From the NCBI RefSeq assembly GCF_002240055.1, contig NZ_CP016753.1:1798001-1862000 (forward strand): a stretch of DNA of 64,000 nucleotides, given 5' to 3'. Shown here piece by piece: positions 18,101 to 27,546 of this stretch. This stretch comes from Leptotrichia sp. oral taxon 498. Lineage in GTDB: Bacteria > Fusobacteriota > Fusobacteriia > Fusobacteriales > Leptotrichiaceae. The notes under the pieces were generated by a model that saw only the letters and a program-made list of their open reading frames with translations, did no database searches and was not told the origin of the DNA. Numbering within the stretch: the stretch's first letter is position 1; every line of letters begins with the position of its first letter. A program made the position numbers and the translations under genes.

Positions 18101-18955
18101 ATGAAAAATCAAAAAAAAATATCATTTCCATCAAACTTGCACGGGCACACAACTTATTGTGATGGGAAGAATAGAGCTGAAGAATATATTTTGGCGGCGA
18201 TTGAGAAAAATTTTGTGAGTGTTGGATTATCAGGACATTCTTATGTTTATTTTGATAAAGAGCCGAATATGTCTTTGGAAGGAACTCTTAAATATATTGA
18301 AGAACTGAAAATTTTGAAAGAGAAATATAAAGATAAAATTCAAGTTTATATTGGAATTGAAGCAGATTTTTATTCTGGATTTAATCCAAAACTGGATAAA
18401 AATTTAGGACTTGATTATAGAATAGGTTCAGTTCACTATGTAAAAGATAAAGTAAAAGATAAATATTACTGCGTTGATAATACTCCAGAAATTTTGGCTT
18501 ATGCGATTGAAAATTATGACAATGGCGATGAAAAATCTTTAATTTGTGCTTATTATGACAATATAATCGAAATGATTCATACTCAAAAGCCAGATATTTT
18601 GGGGCATCTGGATTTGGTGAGAAAATTTAATGGTGACGGAAAATACTTTGATGAAAATTCAGAATGGTATAATAAAAAAGTTGACGAAGTGTTAGGTGAA
18701 ATTTCAAAAACTGATGCAATTGTGGAAATAAATACGGGAGGAATTTCAAGAGGATGGACAAAAACTCCGTATCCAAGTGCTTTCATATTAAAGAAGATTT
18801 TATCAAAAAATATTCCGATTACGCTTTCTTCAGATGCACATTCTGTGGAAAATATTGATTATTATTTTAAAGAGAGCGTGGAACTTGTAAAAGAAATTGG
18901 ATTTAAAAGTCTTAAGATTATGAAAAACGCGAAATTTGAAGATTTTGAAATTTAG
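18101..18955 (+). CDS. hisK: Histidinol-phosphatase, PHP family
   Basis: This 284-residue PHP-fold phosphatase starts with NLHGHTTYCDG (metal-binding His residues), has YIGIEADF and YRIGSVHYV in the middle, and LSSDAHSVENI near the end, all typical of HisK/HisJ histidinol-phosphatases that make histidinol from histidinol phosphate. The ATG at 18101 is preferred: AAGAAAGGA sits 10 bases before it, while the upstream TTG 18092 abuts the site. It supplies the one step missing from the histidine cluster at 43-63 kb, whose HisB proteins are dehydratase-only, yet it lies about 25 kb away on the other strand. Confidence 0.9.
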   Translation: MKNQKKISFPSNLHGHTTYCDGKNRAEEYILAAIEKNFVSVGLSGHSYVYFDKEPNMSLEGTLKYIEELKILKEKYKDKIQVYIGIEADFYSGFNPKLDKNLGLDYRIGSVHYVKDKVKDKYYCVDNTPEILAYAIENYDNGDEKSLICAYYDNIIEMIHTQKPDILGHLDLVRKFNGDGKYFDENSEWYNKKVDEVLGEISKTDAIVEINTGGISRGWTKTPYPSAFILKKILSKNIPITLSSDAHSVENIDYYFKESVELVKEIGFKSLKIMKNAKFEDFEI

Positions 18956-19084
18956 ATTTAGTTTCTAAATAAAAATTAGATATTTGAAAATAATTTTTAT
19001 AAAAATCAATTGAATTTTTTTTACTATAAAATATACAAAAATTTTTATAAATAATAAAAAAATTTAATTTAGAAGGAGAAAAAA

Positions 19085-19843
19085 ATGTCAAGAAATGTAT
19101 TTATAACAGGAGCGTCAAGCGGAATTGGGAAGGCGATTGCTTATGCATTTGGGAAAAATGGCGATGATTTGATTTTGTGTGCGAGAAGAATTGGAAAGTT
19201 GGAAGAAATTAAAGCTGATATTGAAAGAAGATTTGGAGTAAATGTCTATATCTTTGAGTTAGATGTGACGAAATATGAAAAAGTTTCAAAAACGGTAAAA
19301 AATATTTTGAGAAAAGTTTCTAAAATAGATATTTTGATAAATAATGCGGGATTAGCTTTGGGACTTGAAAAATTTCAAGAGTATAGCATTATGGATATGG
19401 AAATAATGATAGATACTAATGTAAAAGGTCTTCTGTACGTGAGTCGTGAAATTATACCGAACATGGTTGAAAATAATGAAGGGCATATAATTAATATGGG
19501 GTCGACAGCTGGAATTTATGCTTATGCAGGAGCAGCAGTTTATTGTGCAACAAAAGCGGCGGTAAAATTTTTAAGCGATGGAATTAGAATTGATACAATT
19601 GACAAAAATATTAAAGTTAGTACATTGCAGCCAGGAATTGTGGAAACTGATTTTAGTGAAGTTAGATTTCATGGGGATAAGGAACGGGCAAAAGATGTTT
19701 ATTCAGGAATTGAAGCATTAAAACCTGAAGATATTGCAAATATGGCATTATATGTCGCAAATCAGCCAAAACATGTTCAAATTTCAGATGTGACAATAAT
19801 GGCAACACAACAAGCTACGGGATTTATGGTTCATAAAAAATAA
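19085..19843 (+). CDS. Short-chain dehydrogenase/reductase (YdfG-like)
   Basis: This 252-residue classical SDR has TGASSGIGKAIA (cofactor loop, residues 7-18), NNAGLALG, INMGSTAG (catalytic Ser) and YCATKAAVKF (YxxxK). CARR after the second strand favours NADP(H). The C-terminal LQPGIVETDFSEVRFHGD resembles YdfG/serine 3-dehydrogenase-type enzymes that oxidise 3-hydroxy acids or reduce malonic semialdehyde. Substrate is not fixed by sequence. AGAAGGAG precedes the ATG. It appears to be a single-gene unit. Confidence 0.9.
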   Translation: MSRNVFITGASSGIGKAIAYAFGKNGDDLILCARRIGKLEEIKADIERRFGVNVYIFELDVTKYEKVSKTVKNILRKVSKIDILINNAGLALGLEKFQEYSIMDMEIMIDTNVKGLLYVSREIIPNMVENNEGHIINMGSTAGIYAYAGAAVYCATKAAVKFLSDGIRIDTIDKNIKVSTLQPGIVETDFSEVRFHGDKERAKDVYSGIEALKPEDIANMALYVANQPKHVQISDVTIMATQQATGFMVHKK

Positions 19844-19952
19844 TTTTTGAATATGATTTTTATATTTAAAAGAAATTGTATAAAAAATTTTTTTTAATTA
19901 AAAACTAAAAAAAAGAAAAAAAATAAAGAAAAGAAAGGAACAAAATATTAAA

Positions 19953-21485
19953 ATGTTAATTGGAAATAATGAAACAACTAAATTAATCGATTGTTACGCA
20001 ATAGATAATTTAAAAATTCCAAGTATTGTTTTAATGGAAAATGCGGCAATTGATTTTGTCAATGAAATTGATGAAAAACTTGATAACTTTTTGATTGTCT
20101 GTGGAAAAGGAAATAACGGTGGCGATGGATATGCGATTGCACGGCAGCTTTGGTCAAAAGGTAAAAAAGTGAAAATATTTGGAATTTCTTTTGAAAATTT
20201 AAGTTGCGACTGCAAAATTAATTATGATATTTGTAAAAATATTGAAATTGAGATGTCAGACAATATAGAAAAATTAAAAACTTGGATTTTACAAAGTGAG
20301 TGCATTATCGAAGGGATTTTTGGAACAGGGCTTAATTCAGAAGTTAAAGGAGTTTACAAAAAAATTATAGAAATTGTAAATGAGCATTCAAATCAAAAAG
20401 AAGTTTATTCCATCGACATTCCTTCAGGCATAAGCGGAAATGACGGCGAGATTATGGGGACTTGCATAAAAGCAGATAAAACAATTTCATTTGTAACTTA
20501 TAAAAAGGCTTTTTTGAACACAAAAAATTCAAAATATTTTGGAAAAATTGTAATAAAAAATATTGGATTAAATCAAAACTTTTTTAAAAATCTTGTAAAT
20601 GAATATTACTTGACAAAATCAGATATAAAAAATTTGCATAAAGTTCGAAATGTAAATTCTCATAAGGGGGATTTCGGAAAAGTATTAATTTATGCAGGAA
20701 GCAAAGAATTTTCTGGTGCAAGTGTCCTAGCTTCAAATTCTTGCGTTCGAGCGGGAGCTGGGCTTGTGACTCTTTTGACATCGGAAAATATTTTAAAAAA
20801 TAATATTTTATCTGAAGTTATGCTTTTAAATATAAATAATTCAAGAACAATTCCTAAAAGTGATTTTAAAAATGAATTACAAAAAATAGAAAATAATATT
20901 TTAAATTCAGATGTGATTGCAATAGGCCCTGGAATTGGCAAAAATGAAAAGTCATTAACAATTTTAGAAAAGTTATTAAATTATGAAAAAAATAATAAAA
21001 ATAAAACGATAAATTTGGTGCTGGATGCGGATGCGCTAAATTTAATTTCAGAAAATCCTAAATTATTTAAAAAAATAGAAAATCGTGCGATTCTAACTCC
21101 ACATATTGTAGAATTTTCAAGACTTTCAAGATTATTGCCAGAAGACATTCTTTTAGATAAATTTACAAAAGCAAAAGAATTTGCAAAAAAATATAAAGTA
21201 ATTTTACTTCTAAAAGGAAAAAATACGATAATCACCGATGGAAACAAACTTTTTGTAAATAGCACAGGAAATTCGCACATGGCAAATGGCGGAATGGGAG
21301 ATTGTCTTACTGGAATTATAACTTCACTTGTCGCACAAAATTATAATTTAATTGAAAGTGCTTGTATTGGAGCTTTTTTGCACGGATATATTGGAGATGA
21401 GCTTACAAAAAAACAATATATTGTAAATGCAAGTCATGTTACTGAAAATATTTCCAAATATATGAAAGAAATTTTTGAAATGTGA
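19953..21485 (+). CDS. nnr: Bifunctional NAD(P)H-hydrate epimerase / ADP-dependent dehydratase
   Basis: This 510-residue YjeF-type protein repairs hydrated NAD(P)H. The N-terminal epimerase half shows MENAA and CGKGNNGGDGYAIARQL; the C-terminal dehydratase half shows HKGDFGKVLIYAGS, IGPGIG, VLDADALNL, LTPHIVEFSRL and ANGGMGDCLTGII (ATP/ADP-binding and catalytic Asp). Length matches the fused family. AGAAAGGA precedes ATG 19953. The following gene starts about 27 bases after its stop. Confidence 0.95.
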   Translation: MLIGNNETTKLIDCYAIDNLKIPSIVLMENAAIDFVNEIDEKLDNFLIVCGKGNNGGDGYAIARQLWSKGKKVKIFGISFENLSCDCKINYDICKNIEIEMSDNIEKLKTWILQSECIIEGIFGTGLNSEVKGVYKKIIEIVNEHSNQKEVYSIDIPSGISGNDGEIMGTCIKADKTISFVTYKKAFLNTKNSKYFGKIVIKNIGLNQNFFKNLVNEYYLTKSDIKNLHKVRNVNSHKGDFGKVLIYAGSKEFSGASVLASNSCVRAGAGLVTLLTSENILKNNILSEVMLLNINNSRTIPKSDFKNELQKIENNILNSDVIAIGPGIGKNEKSLTILEKLLNYEKNNKNKTINLVLDADALNLISENPKLFKKIENRAILTPHIVEFSRLSRLLPEDILLDKFTKAKEFAKKYKVILLLKGKNTIITDGNKLFVNSTGNSHMANGGMGDCLTGIITSLVAQNYNLIESACIGAFLHGYIGDELTKKQYIVNASHVTENISKYMKEIFEM

Positions 21486-21511
21486 TTTTATATTTGGGGG
21501 AGAAAAATTTG

Positions 21512-22363
21512 ATGATTAAAAATGATATTTACAATATTATTGATTTTGAGAATAGTAGAAAACGAGAATGTGAGAGTGATTATTTTAATTCTAAATTTTT
21601 TAAAATGTTTCCAACTAAATATGAAAAACTATTGCGAGAATATGAAGTTATTTTGTTTAAAGACAATGTAAAAATTTCATTTTTGAGTATGGATTTTTCT
21701 GATGATTTTCTTTATGATGGAGAATACAGTTTTGTTGAAAGAATTTTTTTAACTTTGTTTGGAATTATTCGTTTAAAAGATTCAGAGAAAAGTTTTGATA
21801 ATTTTATTGATTTTGAAAAAATAAAAAAATTTAAAGAGATATTTGATAAAATGTATAGAGAAATATTTAATGAAAAAATTGATAAAGGGGATAAAAAAGT
21901 TATAGATTTTATGAATAGATTAAAACTAGAGATTTCTCAAATTTTAAAAACTTTTTCTTTGAAAGAAGTTGAAGAATATCGTGAAATTATTAAAGAGTAT
22001 GCTGGGACAACTTGGAAAAAAATGAAAAAGTTAAAAAAGAAATCTGAAAATTTATTTCACAAAAAAATTTTATTATATAAACTTATTAGTTTGGAAAATT
22101 TATTGAATGTTCAATATGAAAGACATTTTTTACAAAATTATGTTTGTTTTTGGAATGATTTATATTTGGATAATGATTATGATGATAACGGCTCTTTTTC
22201 AAATTTATTTTTTCTTAATAAAATTGATAAAGGTATCTATTTTGCAGATGATATTGTACTTTTTTCATTTGAATTGACAAAAGTTGCAAATAGTTTTGAT
22301 GAATTTATGGATAATATTGAAAATTTTAATTTGGCTAATTATAGCCGATTTTTTAAAAAATAA
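21512..22363 (+). CDS. Hypothetical protein
   Basis: This 283-residue soluble protein, rich in Phe, Asp and Lys, has no recognised motif, signal peptide or membrane segment; the pattern suggests a mostly helical fold. ATG 21512 is chosen because GGGGGAG (21496-21502) is 9 bases ahead; a longer frame from GTG 21482 would overlap the nnr stop. It may be co-transcribed with nnr, which says little about its job. Confidence 0.6.
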   Translation: MIKNDIYNIIDFENSRKRECESDYFNSKFFKMFPTKYEKLLREYEVILFKDNVKISFLSMDFSDDFLYDGEYSFVERIFLTLFGIIRLKDSEKSFDNFIDFEKIKKFKEIFDKMYREIFNEKIDKGDKKVIDFMNRLKLEISQILKTFSLKEVEEYREIIKEYAGTTWKKMKKLKKKSENLFHKKILLYKLISLENLLNVQYERHFLQNYVCFWNDLYLDNDYDDNGSFSNLFFLNKIDKGIYFADDIVLFSFELTKVANSFDEFMDNIENFNLANYSRFFKK

Positions 22364-22473
22364 AAACAATGCTTGAAAAGTAATTTAAAATAATGTAAAA
22401 TTATAAAGTCCAATGAATATTTATATAAAAAAGTTATTGGCTTAATTTTATTGCAGAAAGTTGAAAATAAAAA

Positions 22474-23499
22474 ATGAGTATAAAAATAATTACTGAAAAT
22501 CGGGACAACGTAATTGGATTTTTAGAATTTAAGAAAAGTGAAAATATTAGTTGTTTTAGTTTAAAAGATAATTTGAATGAATTAAAAAAAACTGGAGCAG
22601 TTGTAATTTTGGGAAACTTTGACGGAGTTCACAAGGCTCATAGGAAAATTTTGCAAAAAGGTGTAAAAAAAGCACAAGAAAATGGTTACAAAACGGTGGT
22701 TTACACTTTCAACGAATATCCAGATAAAAGGCATACGAGAATAACAAATCAATCTGAAAAGGCTTTTATTATGGATAAAGAAAAAATTGACTACTTATAT
22801 TTTGAGGAATTTGAAAAAGTTAGAAATTTTTCACCAGAAAATTTTGTGAAAAAGATTTTGATTGAAAAATTGAATGCAAAAAAAGTTCTTTGTGGCTTCA
22901 ATTTTACTTTTGGAAAAGGTAAATCTGGAAATCCAAAGATTTTAAAAGAGATTTTGGAAAAAAACAGAATTGAGCTTGAAGTTCAAGAAGCGGTTTTTGA
23001 TGATAATTTGGAAGTCATAAGTAGCACGAATATACGAAAGCATATAAAAGAAACAAATTTGGAGAAAGTGAAAAAATTGCTTGGACACAATCTTATAATT
23101 TTGGGAAAAGTCATTCATGGAAAGCAGCTTGGTCGGACGATTGGATTTCCCACGGCAAATTTAAAATTTGAAAACAGAGTTTATCCAAGTTTTGGGGTTT
23201 ATGGAGTAAAAATTTATTTTTATGAAAAGGGTATTTGTAAAACTTATACTGGGGTTATGAATATTGGGAGAAATCCTACTGTTGACAAAGATAATTTGAG
23301 CGTTGAAACGCATATTTTTGATTTTGACAAAGATATTTATGGAAAATATATTTTGATTGAAATTTTTAAAAATATTAGAAAAGAAATAAAATTTAATTCA
23401 ATTGATGAATTAAAAAATCAAATTGATAAAGATAGCAAATATTGGAAAAATGAAGTTAAAAAAATAAAAGAACAGGATAGAGAAAATAAAATAAGATGA
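22474..23499 (+). CDS. ribF: Bifunctional riboflavin kinase / FMN adenylyltransferase
   Basis: This 341-residue protein makes FMN and FAD from riboflavin. The N-terminal nucleotidyltransferase half has VILGNFDGVHKAH and CGFNFTFGKGKSG, with ISSTNIRKHI; the C-terminal kinase half has GRTIGFPTANL and GVYGVKIYF, then MNIGRNPTV. Length is slightly above typical because of about 35 extra N-terminal residues before GNFDG. No FMN riboswitch is visible in the short upstream gap and the ribosome site is weak. scpA follows 47 bases later. Confidence 0.95.
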   Translation: MSIKIITENRDNVIGFLEFKKSENISCFSLKDNLNELKKTGAVVILGNFDGVHKAHRKILQKGVKKAQENGYKTVVYTFNEYPDKRHTRITNQSEKAFIMDKEKIDYLYFEEFEKVRNFSPENFVKKILIEKLNAKKVLCGFNFTFGKGKSGNPKILKEILEKNRIELEVQEAVFDDNLEVISSTNIRKHIKETNLEKVKKLLGHNLIILGKVIHGKQLGRTIGFPTANLKFENRVYPSFGVYGVKIYFYEKGICKTYTGVMNIGRNPTVDKDNLSVETHIFDFDKDIYGKYILIEIFKNIRKEIKFNSIDELKNQIDKDSKYWKNEVKKIKEQDRENKIR

Positions 23500-23546
23500 A
23501 GATAAGAAATAAAATGAAGAAATAAATAAAGGGAAATGAAAAATTT

Positions 23547-24257
23547 ATGATAAAAAATACAATTAATGTAAAAATCGACAATTTTGAAGGGCCTTTAGAT
23601 CTTCTCATTCACTTGATTGAAAAAAAGAAAATGGATATTCACAAAATTAATATTTCTCAAATAATTGATGATTACTTAGAATATATTCACAGCCAAAAGG
23701 AAAAAAATTTGCGAATAAAAGTGGAATTTCTTGCGATGGCTACAGATTTAGTGGAAATAAAGGCTTATTCGGTTTTGAATGAAAATAAAAAAACTGAAAA
23801 AGCTGAAAATTTGGAAAAAAAGATTTTGGAATATAAATTATTTAAAGAAATTGCACAGTTATTTGCAGAAAAGGAAAATGAATATAATATTAGTCATCTA
23901 AGAATGGGAAATCAAAATTTTGGAGATAAAATTGTGGAATATGATATTTCCAGTTTAACTTTAGAAAATTTGATTGCGAGTTTTCAAAATATTTTAAATC
24001 CCAAGGATATGAAAAAATATGTGCAGGAAAATATGAAATTAAATTTGGAAGAAGAATATACGGCAGAAGAGGCACATCTTGAAATTACAGAAAATATAAA
24101 AAATAAAAGAAAAGTGACGTTTAGCCACTTACTAAAAAATAAATTTTCTAAAATACGGATTGTGACGATGTTTCTATGTATTTTAGATATGTTTAAAAAT
24201 GGCGAAATTGATATAATTATCGATCAAAATAGTTTTTTTGTAACAAAAATTATGTAA
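23547..24257 (+). CDS. scpA: Segregation and condensation protein A
   Basis: This 236-residue kleisin subunit bridges SMC heads during chromosome condensation. The start, FEGPLDLLIHLIEKKKMDIH then INISQIIDDYLEYI, is the diagnostic ScpA N-terminus; the C-terminus carries the winged-helix segment VTMFLCILDMFKNGEIDI. No scpB follows in the window. It stands after ribF and before murJ. Confidence 0.95.
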   Translation: MIKNTINVKIDNFEGPLDLLIHLIEKKKMDIHKINISQIIDDYLEYIHSQKEKNLRIKVEFLAMATDLVEIKAYSVLNENKKTEKAENLEKKILEYKLFKEIAQLFAEKENEYNISHLRMGNQNFGDKIVEYDISSLTLENLIASFQNILNPKDMKKYVQENMKLNLEEEYTAEEAHLEITENIKNKRKVTFSHLLKNKFSKIRIVTMFLCILDMFKNGEIDIIIDQNSFFVTKIM

Positions 24258-24355
24258 AAATTTTTATAAATTATAAATAAAATAAAAATAAACAAATAAA
24301 AGGATTATGCGTTATCCATAAAAATGCAAATTTATATTTTATTAAAGGAAATTAA

Positions 24356-25858
24356 ATGTTTAAATCTAGTTTTATAGTAATGATAATAAATATGTTAAGC
24401 CGAATTTTAGGACTTATAAGAGAAATGATTATCGGAAGCGTTTTTGGAGCGACTGGAATGACGGATGCCTATGTCAGTGCCACCAAAATTCCAAACTTTT
24501 TTACGACATTATTTGGAGAAGGTTCGCTTGGAACAGTATTTATTCCAATTTATAACCGTGGAATAGAAGAAGAGGGAAAAGAGAGAACAGATGACTTTGT
24601 ATTTTCGCTTTTGAATTTAATAGTTGCATTTACATCGACACTTTCTGTAATTATGATATTCTTTTCCAAACAAATTTTAAAGGTGACAACAGGTTTTAAC
24701 GATCCAAAAAGATTTGATGCAGCAAATAACTTATTAAAAATCGTAGCTTTTTACTTTTTATTTATCGCACTATCTGGAGTTGTGTCGTCATTACTAAATA
24801 ATTACAAAAAATTCGCAGTTTCAGCATCAATGGGAATCGTATTTAACTTGACAATCATAATTGGAACTTTGCTATTAAAAAATAAAATGGGGATTTACGG
24901 GCTTGGTGTGGCTTATTTACTTTCTGGAGTTTTTCAATTAGTGATAATGCTTCCGCAATTTTTTCAAATTATGAAAAAATATAAATTTATTTTAAACTTA
25001 AAAGATGAATATGTGAAAGAAATGTTTGTTTTAATGGTTCCAACATTAGTCGGAATTTTTGGCTATCAAATAAATGAAATTGTTGACAACAGATTTGCAA
25101 CTTCACTTCCAGCAGGAACAGCAAGTGCATTAAACTATGCAAGTAGATTATATTTGCTTCCGATAGGAGTTTTTGCAATTTCGCTAGCCGTTGTGATTTT
25201 CCCAACATTGTCAAAAGCTGTTGTAAAAAATGACAGCAGAACAGTAAAGCGAGTTGTTCATCAAGGATTATATATGCTTTCTTTCCTAATTGTTCCATCA
25301 AGTGTGATTTTATTTGGATATGCAAAAGAGATAGTGAGATTAGTTTATGAAAGAGGAAAATTTAATGCAGCCGCTGTAAAAGTTACTTCAGAAACACTAC
25401 AATTTTATGCTTTAGGACTTCTATTTTTCTCAACAATACATCTTCTTACAAGAAGCCATTATGTCTATAAAGATAGAAAAACACCTGTTATTTCATCGTT
25501 TACTGCAATATTTACAAATATAGTTTTAGATGCACTTTTATATAAGCAGTATAGACATGTAGGCTTAACTTTTGCAACTTCATTTTCTGCAATGGTGAAT
25601 TTTATAATTTTGTATATTTCGCTAAACAAAAAATATGTAAAATTAAGAAACCTAAAATATATTGCAATTTTAGGAGTGACGTTTGCAAGTTCGATGATTT
25701 CATATTGGGCTTCAAGCATGATAAAATTTCAAAATAAATATGGAATTGTTGTTAATTTAATAATATTTGCAATAATATATTTAATTATTTGGTTTGTTTT
25801 AATATACACTTTTAGAAGAGATTTGATAAGAAAAGTTTTAAGAAATAGAAAATGGTAA
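24356..25858 (+). CDS. murJ: Lipid II flippase MurJ
   Basis: This 500-residue inner-membrane protein of the MviN/MurJ family has about 14 hydrophobic helices. Diagnostic segments are SRILGLIREMIIGSVFG, TDAYVSATKIPN, LFGEGSLGTVFIPIY and ALNYASRLYLLPIGVFAISL. It moves the peptidoglycan precursor lipid II across the inner membrane. AAAGGAA lies about 7 bases before the ATG. A small nuclease-like gene starts 4 bases after its stop. Confidence 0.95.
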   Translation: MFKSSFIVMIINMLSRILGLIREMIIGSVFGATGMTDAYVSATKIPNFFTTLFGEGSLGTVFIPIYNRGIEEEGKERTDDFVFSLLNLIVAFTSTLSVIMIFFSKQILKVTTGFNDPKRFDAANNLLKIVAFYFLFIALSGVVSSLLNNYKKFAVSASMGIVFNLTIIIGTLLLKNKMGIYGLGVAYLLSGVFQLVIMLPQFFQIMKKYKFILNLKDEYVKEMFVLMVPTLVGIFGYQINEIVDNRFATSLPAGTASALNYASRLYLLPIGVFAISLAVVIFPTLSKAVVKNDSRTVKRVVHQGLYMLSFLIVPSSVILFGYAKEIVRLVYERGKFNAAAVKVTSETLQFYALGLLFFSTIHLLTRSHYVYKDRKTPVISSFTAIFTNIVLDALLYKQYRHVGLTFATSFSAMVNFIILYISLNKKYVKLRNLKYIAILGVTFASSMISYWASSMIKFQNKYGIVVNLIIFAIIYLIIWFVLIYTFRRDLIRKVLRNRKW

Positions 25859-25862
25859 AATT

Positions 25863-26231
25863 ATGATAAAAGAAAAATTGAGATATACGAAAACAGGAAA
25901 AAGAATAGAAACTTACGAATTTGACGCAAAACTACATCAAAAAGTCGTGATGGACAAGTCTCAATTTGAAAATCATATTTTGGTAAAACATCCTGAAATG
26001 ACGATTGAGATAATAAAAGAAGTGCTTAAAAATCCTGATGTTGTGACAAAGCAGTCAAAATCCAAAAAAGAACATTTTTATCAAAAAAAAATAAATAATC
26101 TTAATTATTTTGTCGTAATTTCCCAAAATCCAAGTATAAGAAAATTGCGATTTGTTGTAACGGCTTTCATGACGAAAGATGCAAATTTCTTAAAAGAAAA
26201 GAATAAATATGTAAGATATAAAATTAAATAA
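25863..26231 (+). CDS. Small PBECR-like (barnase/EndoU/RelE-fold) hypothetical protein
   Basis: This 122-residue basic protein contains a QFENHILVKHPEM segment, then IIKEVLKNPDVVT, FYQKKINNLNYFVVI and LRFVVTAFMTKD. The order 'HI..HPEM...I...L.NPD.....YYK.......VV...VVTA' resembles the PBECR group of small RNase-fold domains carried by phages and toxins. This is recollection of a pattern. It begins 4 bases after murJ. No antitoxin is adjacent. It may be a domesticated domain or an uncharacterised RNase. Confidence 0.5.
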   Translation: MIKEKLRYTKTGKRIETYEFDAKLHQKVVMDKSQFENHILVKHPEMTIEIIKEVLKNPDVVTKQSKSKKEHFYQKKINNLNYFVVISQNPSIRKLRFVVTAFMTKDANFLKEKNKYVRYKIK

Positions 26232-26235
26232 AATA

Positions 26236-26264
26236 TTGCATTTCTCGAAAAAATTAGTTATAAT
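26236..26264 (+). promoter_or_regulatory. Predicted promoter of mscL
   Basis: TTGCAT (26236-26241), a 17-base spacer and TATAAT (26259-26264) precede the mscL start by 45 bases. Confidence 0.7.
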
Positions 26265-26309
26265 AAAATGTTATTAAATAATAAATACAAGAAAGAGAGG
26301 AAATTCATT

Positions 26310-26690
26310 TTGTTTAAAGAATTTAAAGAATTCATTTCAAAAGGGAATGTACTAGATTTAGCAGTTGGTGTCATTGTTGGAGGAGCTTTTGGAAAAATTG
26401 TAACATCACTAGTAGATGACATAATTATGCCAATTATTGGACTTATAATAGGAGGAATTGATTTTTCAGGATTAAGTCTTAAAATAGGAGAGGCAACTGT
26501 AAAATATGGAATGTTCATTCAAAATATTGTAAACTTTTTAATCATCACATTTTCTATATTTTTAGTGGTAAAAGCGGTAAATAAAATGAGAAGAATTAAG
26601 CCAGAAAAAGAAGAAGCGCCAGTTGAACCCAAAAAATCTAACGAAGAAATTTTGTTAACTGAAATAAGGGATTTATTGAAAAATAAATAA
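26310..26690 (+). CDS. mscL: Large-conductance mechanosensitive channel
   Basis: This 126-residue channel protein opens under membrane tension to relieve osmotic downshock. Its sequence shows [40 protein letters not shown] and a second membrane helix around residues 69-91, then the charged C-terminal helix. TTG 26310 is the start: GAGAGG (26295-26300) lies 9 bases before it and the protein then begins MFKEFKEF as in other MscL; the upstream ATG 26268 would add an unlikely 14 residues. Confidence 0.95.
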   Translation: MFKEFKEFISKGNVLDLAVGVIVGGAFGKIVTSLVDDIIMPIIGLIIGGIDFSGLSLKIGEATVKYGMFIQNIVNFLIITFSIFLVVKAVNKMRRIKPEKEEAPVEPKKSNEEILLTEIRDLLKNK

Positions 26691-26691
26691 A

Positions 26692-26739
26692 AATGAAAGA
26701 ATTATCAACACAAGAATACAATGAATTGTATAAGAGGTA
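26692..26739 (+). other. 15-codon mini-ORF before the DUF7336-like gene
   Basis: ATG 26692 opens a frame MKELSTQEYNELYKR that ends at TAA 26737-26739 and covers the next gene's AGAGG site. It looks like the surviving start of a decayed gene; a leader peptide is also possible. It has no clear ribosome site. Confidence 0.25.
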
Positions 26740-26744
26740 AATAT

Positions 26745-26954
26745 ATGAATATATGGGTTTTATCACATCAATATGATTATGGAAATTTGTGTGATAAATA
26801 CAAATGGAATGAGGAAGGTAGAATATTAGGAGTTTATTATACAAGAGAAGTAGCTTTAAGATCATTAACTGAATATCAAAAAATAAAAGGATTTTCTTCA
26901 CATATTTCTAATTTTTATATAGAAGAATACATTTTGGATGAAATAAAAAACTAA
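26745..26954 (+). CDS. Small DUF7336-like protein
   Basis: This 69-residue protein begins MNIWVLSHQYDY, continues with ILGVYYTREVALRSL and FSSHISNFYIEEYILDE. The order 'V.VL.H.Y...K.IGIY.S...A......L.GF......F.IDEY.L' is that of the DUF7336 small-protein family, often found next to polymorphic-toxin genes. ATG 26745 is preferred because AGAGG (26733-26737) lies 7 bases before it. Function unknown; context (a toxin-tail remnant follows) suggests an immunity role. Confidence 0.55.
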   Translation: MNIWVLSHQYDYGNLCDKYKWNEEGRILGVYYTREVALRSLTEYQKIKGFSSHISNFYIEEYILDEIKN

Positions 26955-27000
26955 ATAATAATTTTCTCTAGGTTCTAAGTTCTAAATAATTAATACAAAA

Positions 27001-27293
27001 AATTTTGATGTCAAAATATTTAAAAAAACTGGAGAAGTTTGGATACTTGATAGTAAACAGATTGCAAAATCAGGAAATATGAGAGTTTCAAATAAAGGTG
27101 TAGATGGAACGAGACAGATGTCTCCTGACTGGGTAAAAATGTATCAAGTAAACTAGACAAAAATAATCCAGTAAAAAAAGCAGTTGATGAAGCAATAGAT
27201 AATGGGAAAATAAATACTGGTTTAGTTGGTGTGGATAAAAAAACAGGAGAGTTAATTTTTATTCCAACAAGAATTACTAATATAAAAAAATAA
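27001..27293 (+). pseudogene. CdiA-CT-like nuclease toxin tail, broken by one base
   Basis: The frame from 27001 reads NFDVKIFKKTGEVWILDSKQ and then RQMSPDWVKM, stopping at 27154-27156. The frame from 27147 continues SKLDKNNPVKKAVDEAI, then LVGVDKKTGELIFIPTRI, stopping at 27291-27293. Joining them needs one inserted base near 27140 and gives a compact C-terminal domain like nuclease tails of contact-dependent inhibition and Rhs toxins ('VWI.DSKQ......SDWV..........A...GVDKKTGEL'). There is no delivery domain upstream, so this is a displaced orphan toxin tail that has since decayed. Confidence 0.65.
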
Positions 27294-27309
27294 TTAAGAA
27301 AGGGAAATA

Positions 27310-27546
27310 ATGAAAAAATATTTTGTTTTATTTATAGTATTTTGGGGAATAGTTTTTTGTAGCAAGGAAAATAATGAATATTATTTATTAAAGAAAAAAT
27401 ATTTAAAAGGAGATAATCTATCATTAGATAATTTTTATAATAATTATAAAAAAGATGAGTTTAATCAAATGAGAACTGATTTAACAAAATTTTTTAAAGA
27501 AAGAAAAGATGAAGAAGCAAGAACTTATATTTTAAAAAATATATAA
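27310..27546 (+). CDS. Exported hypothetical protein, possible N-terminal half of a stop-split gene
   Basis: This 78-residue frame starts with a signal sequence (MKKYFVLFIVFWGIVFC) and a Cys that may be lipidated, preceded by AAGAAAGGG. It ends at TAA 27544-27546, and the next frame continues in the same register without any gap. It may therefore be the front of a single exported protein of about 376 residues interrupted by a nonsense codon. It follows the toxin-tail remnant, where an immunity gene is expected. Confidence 0.45.
   Translation: MKKYFVLFIVFWGIVFCSKENNEYYLLKKKYLKGDNLSLDNFYNNYKKDEFNQMRTDLTKFFKERKDEEARTYILKNI

Noticed and set aside
22364-22473. FMN riboswitch upstream of ribF
   Set aside because: The 110-base gap lacks the AGGGGY...GGTG/CCGAC-type core; only AT-rich sequence is present.
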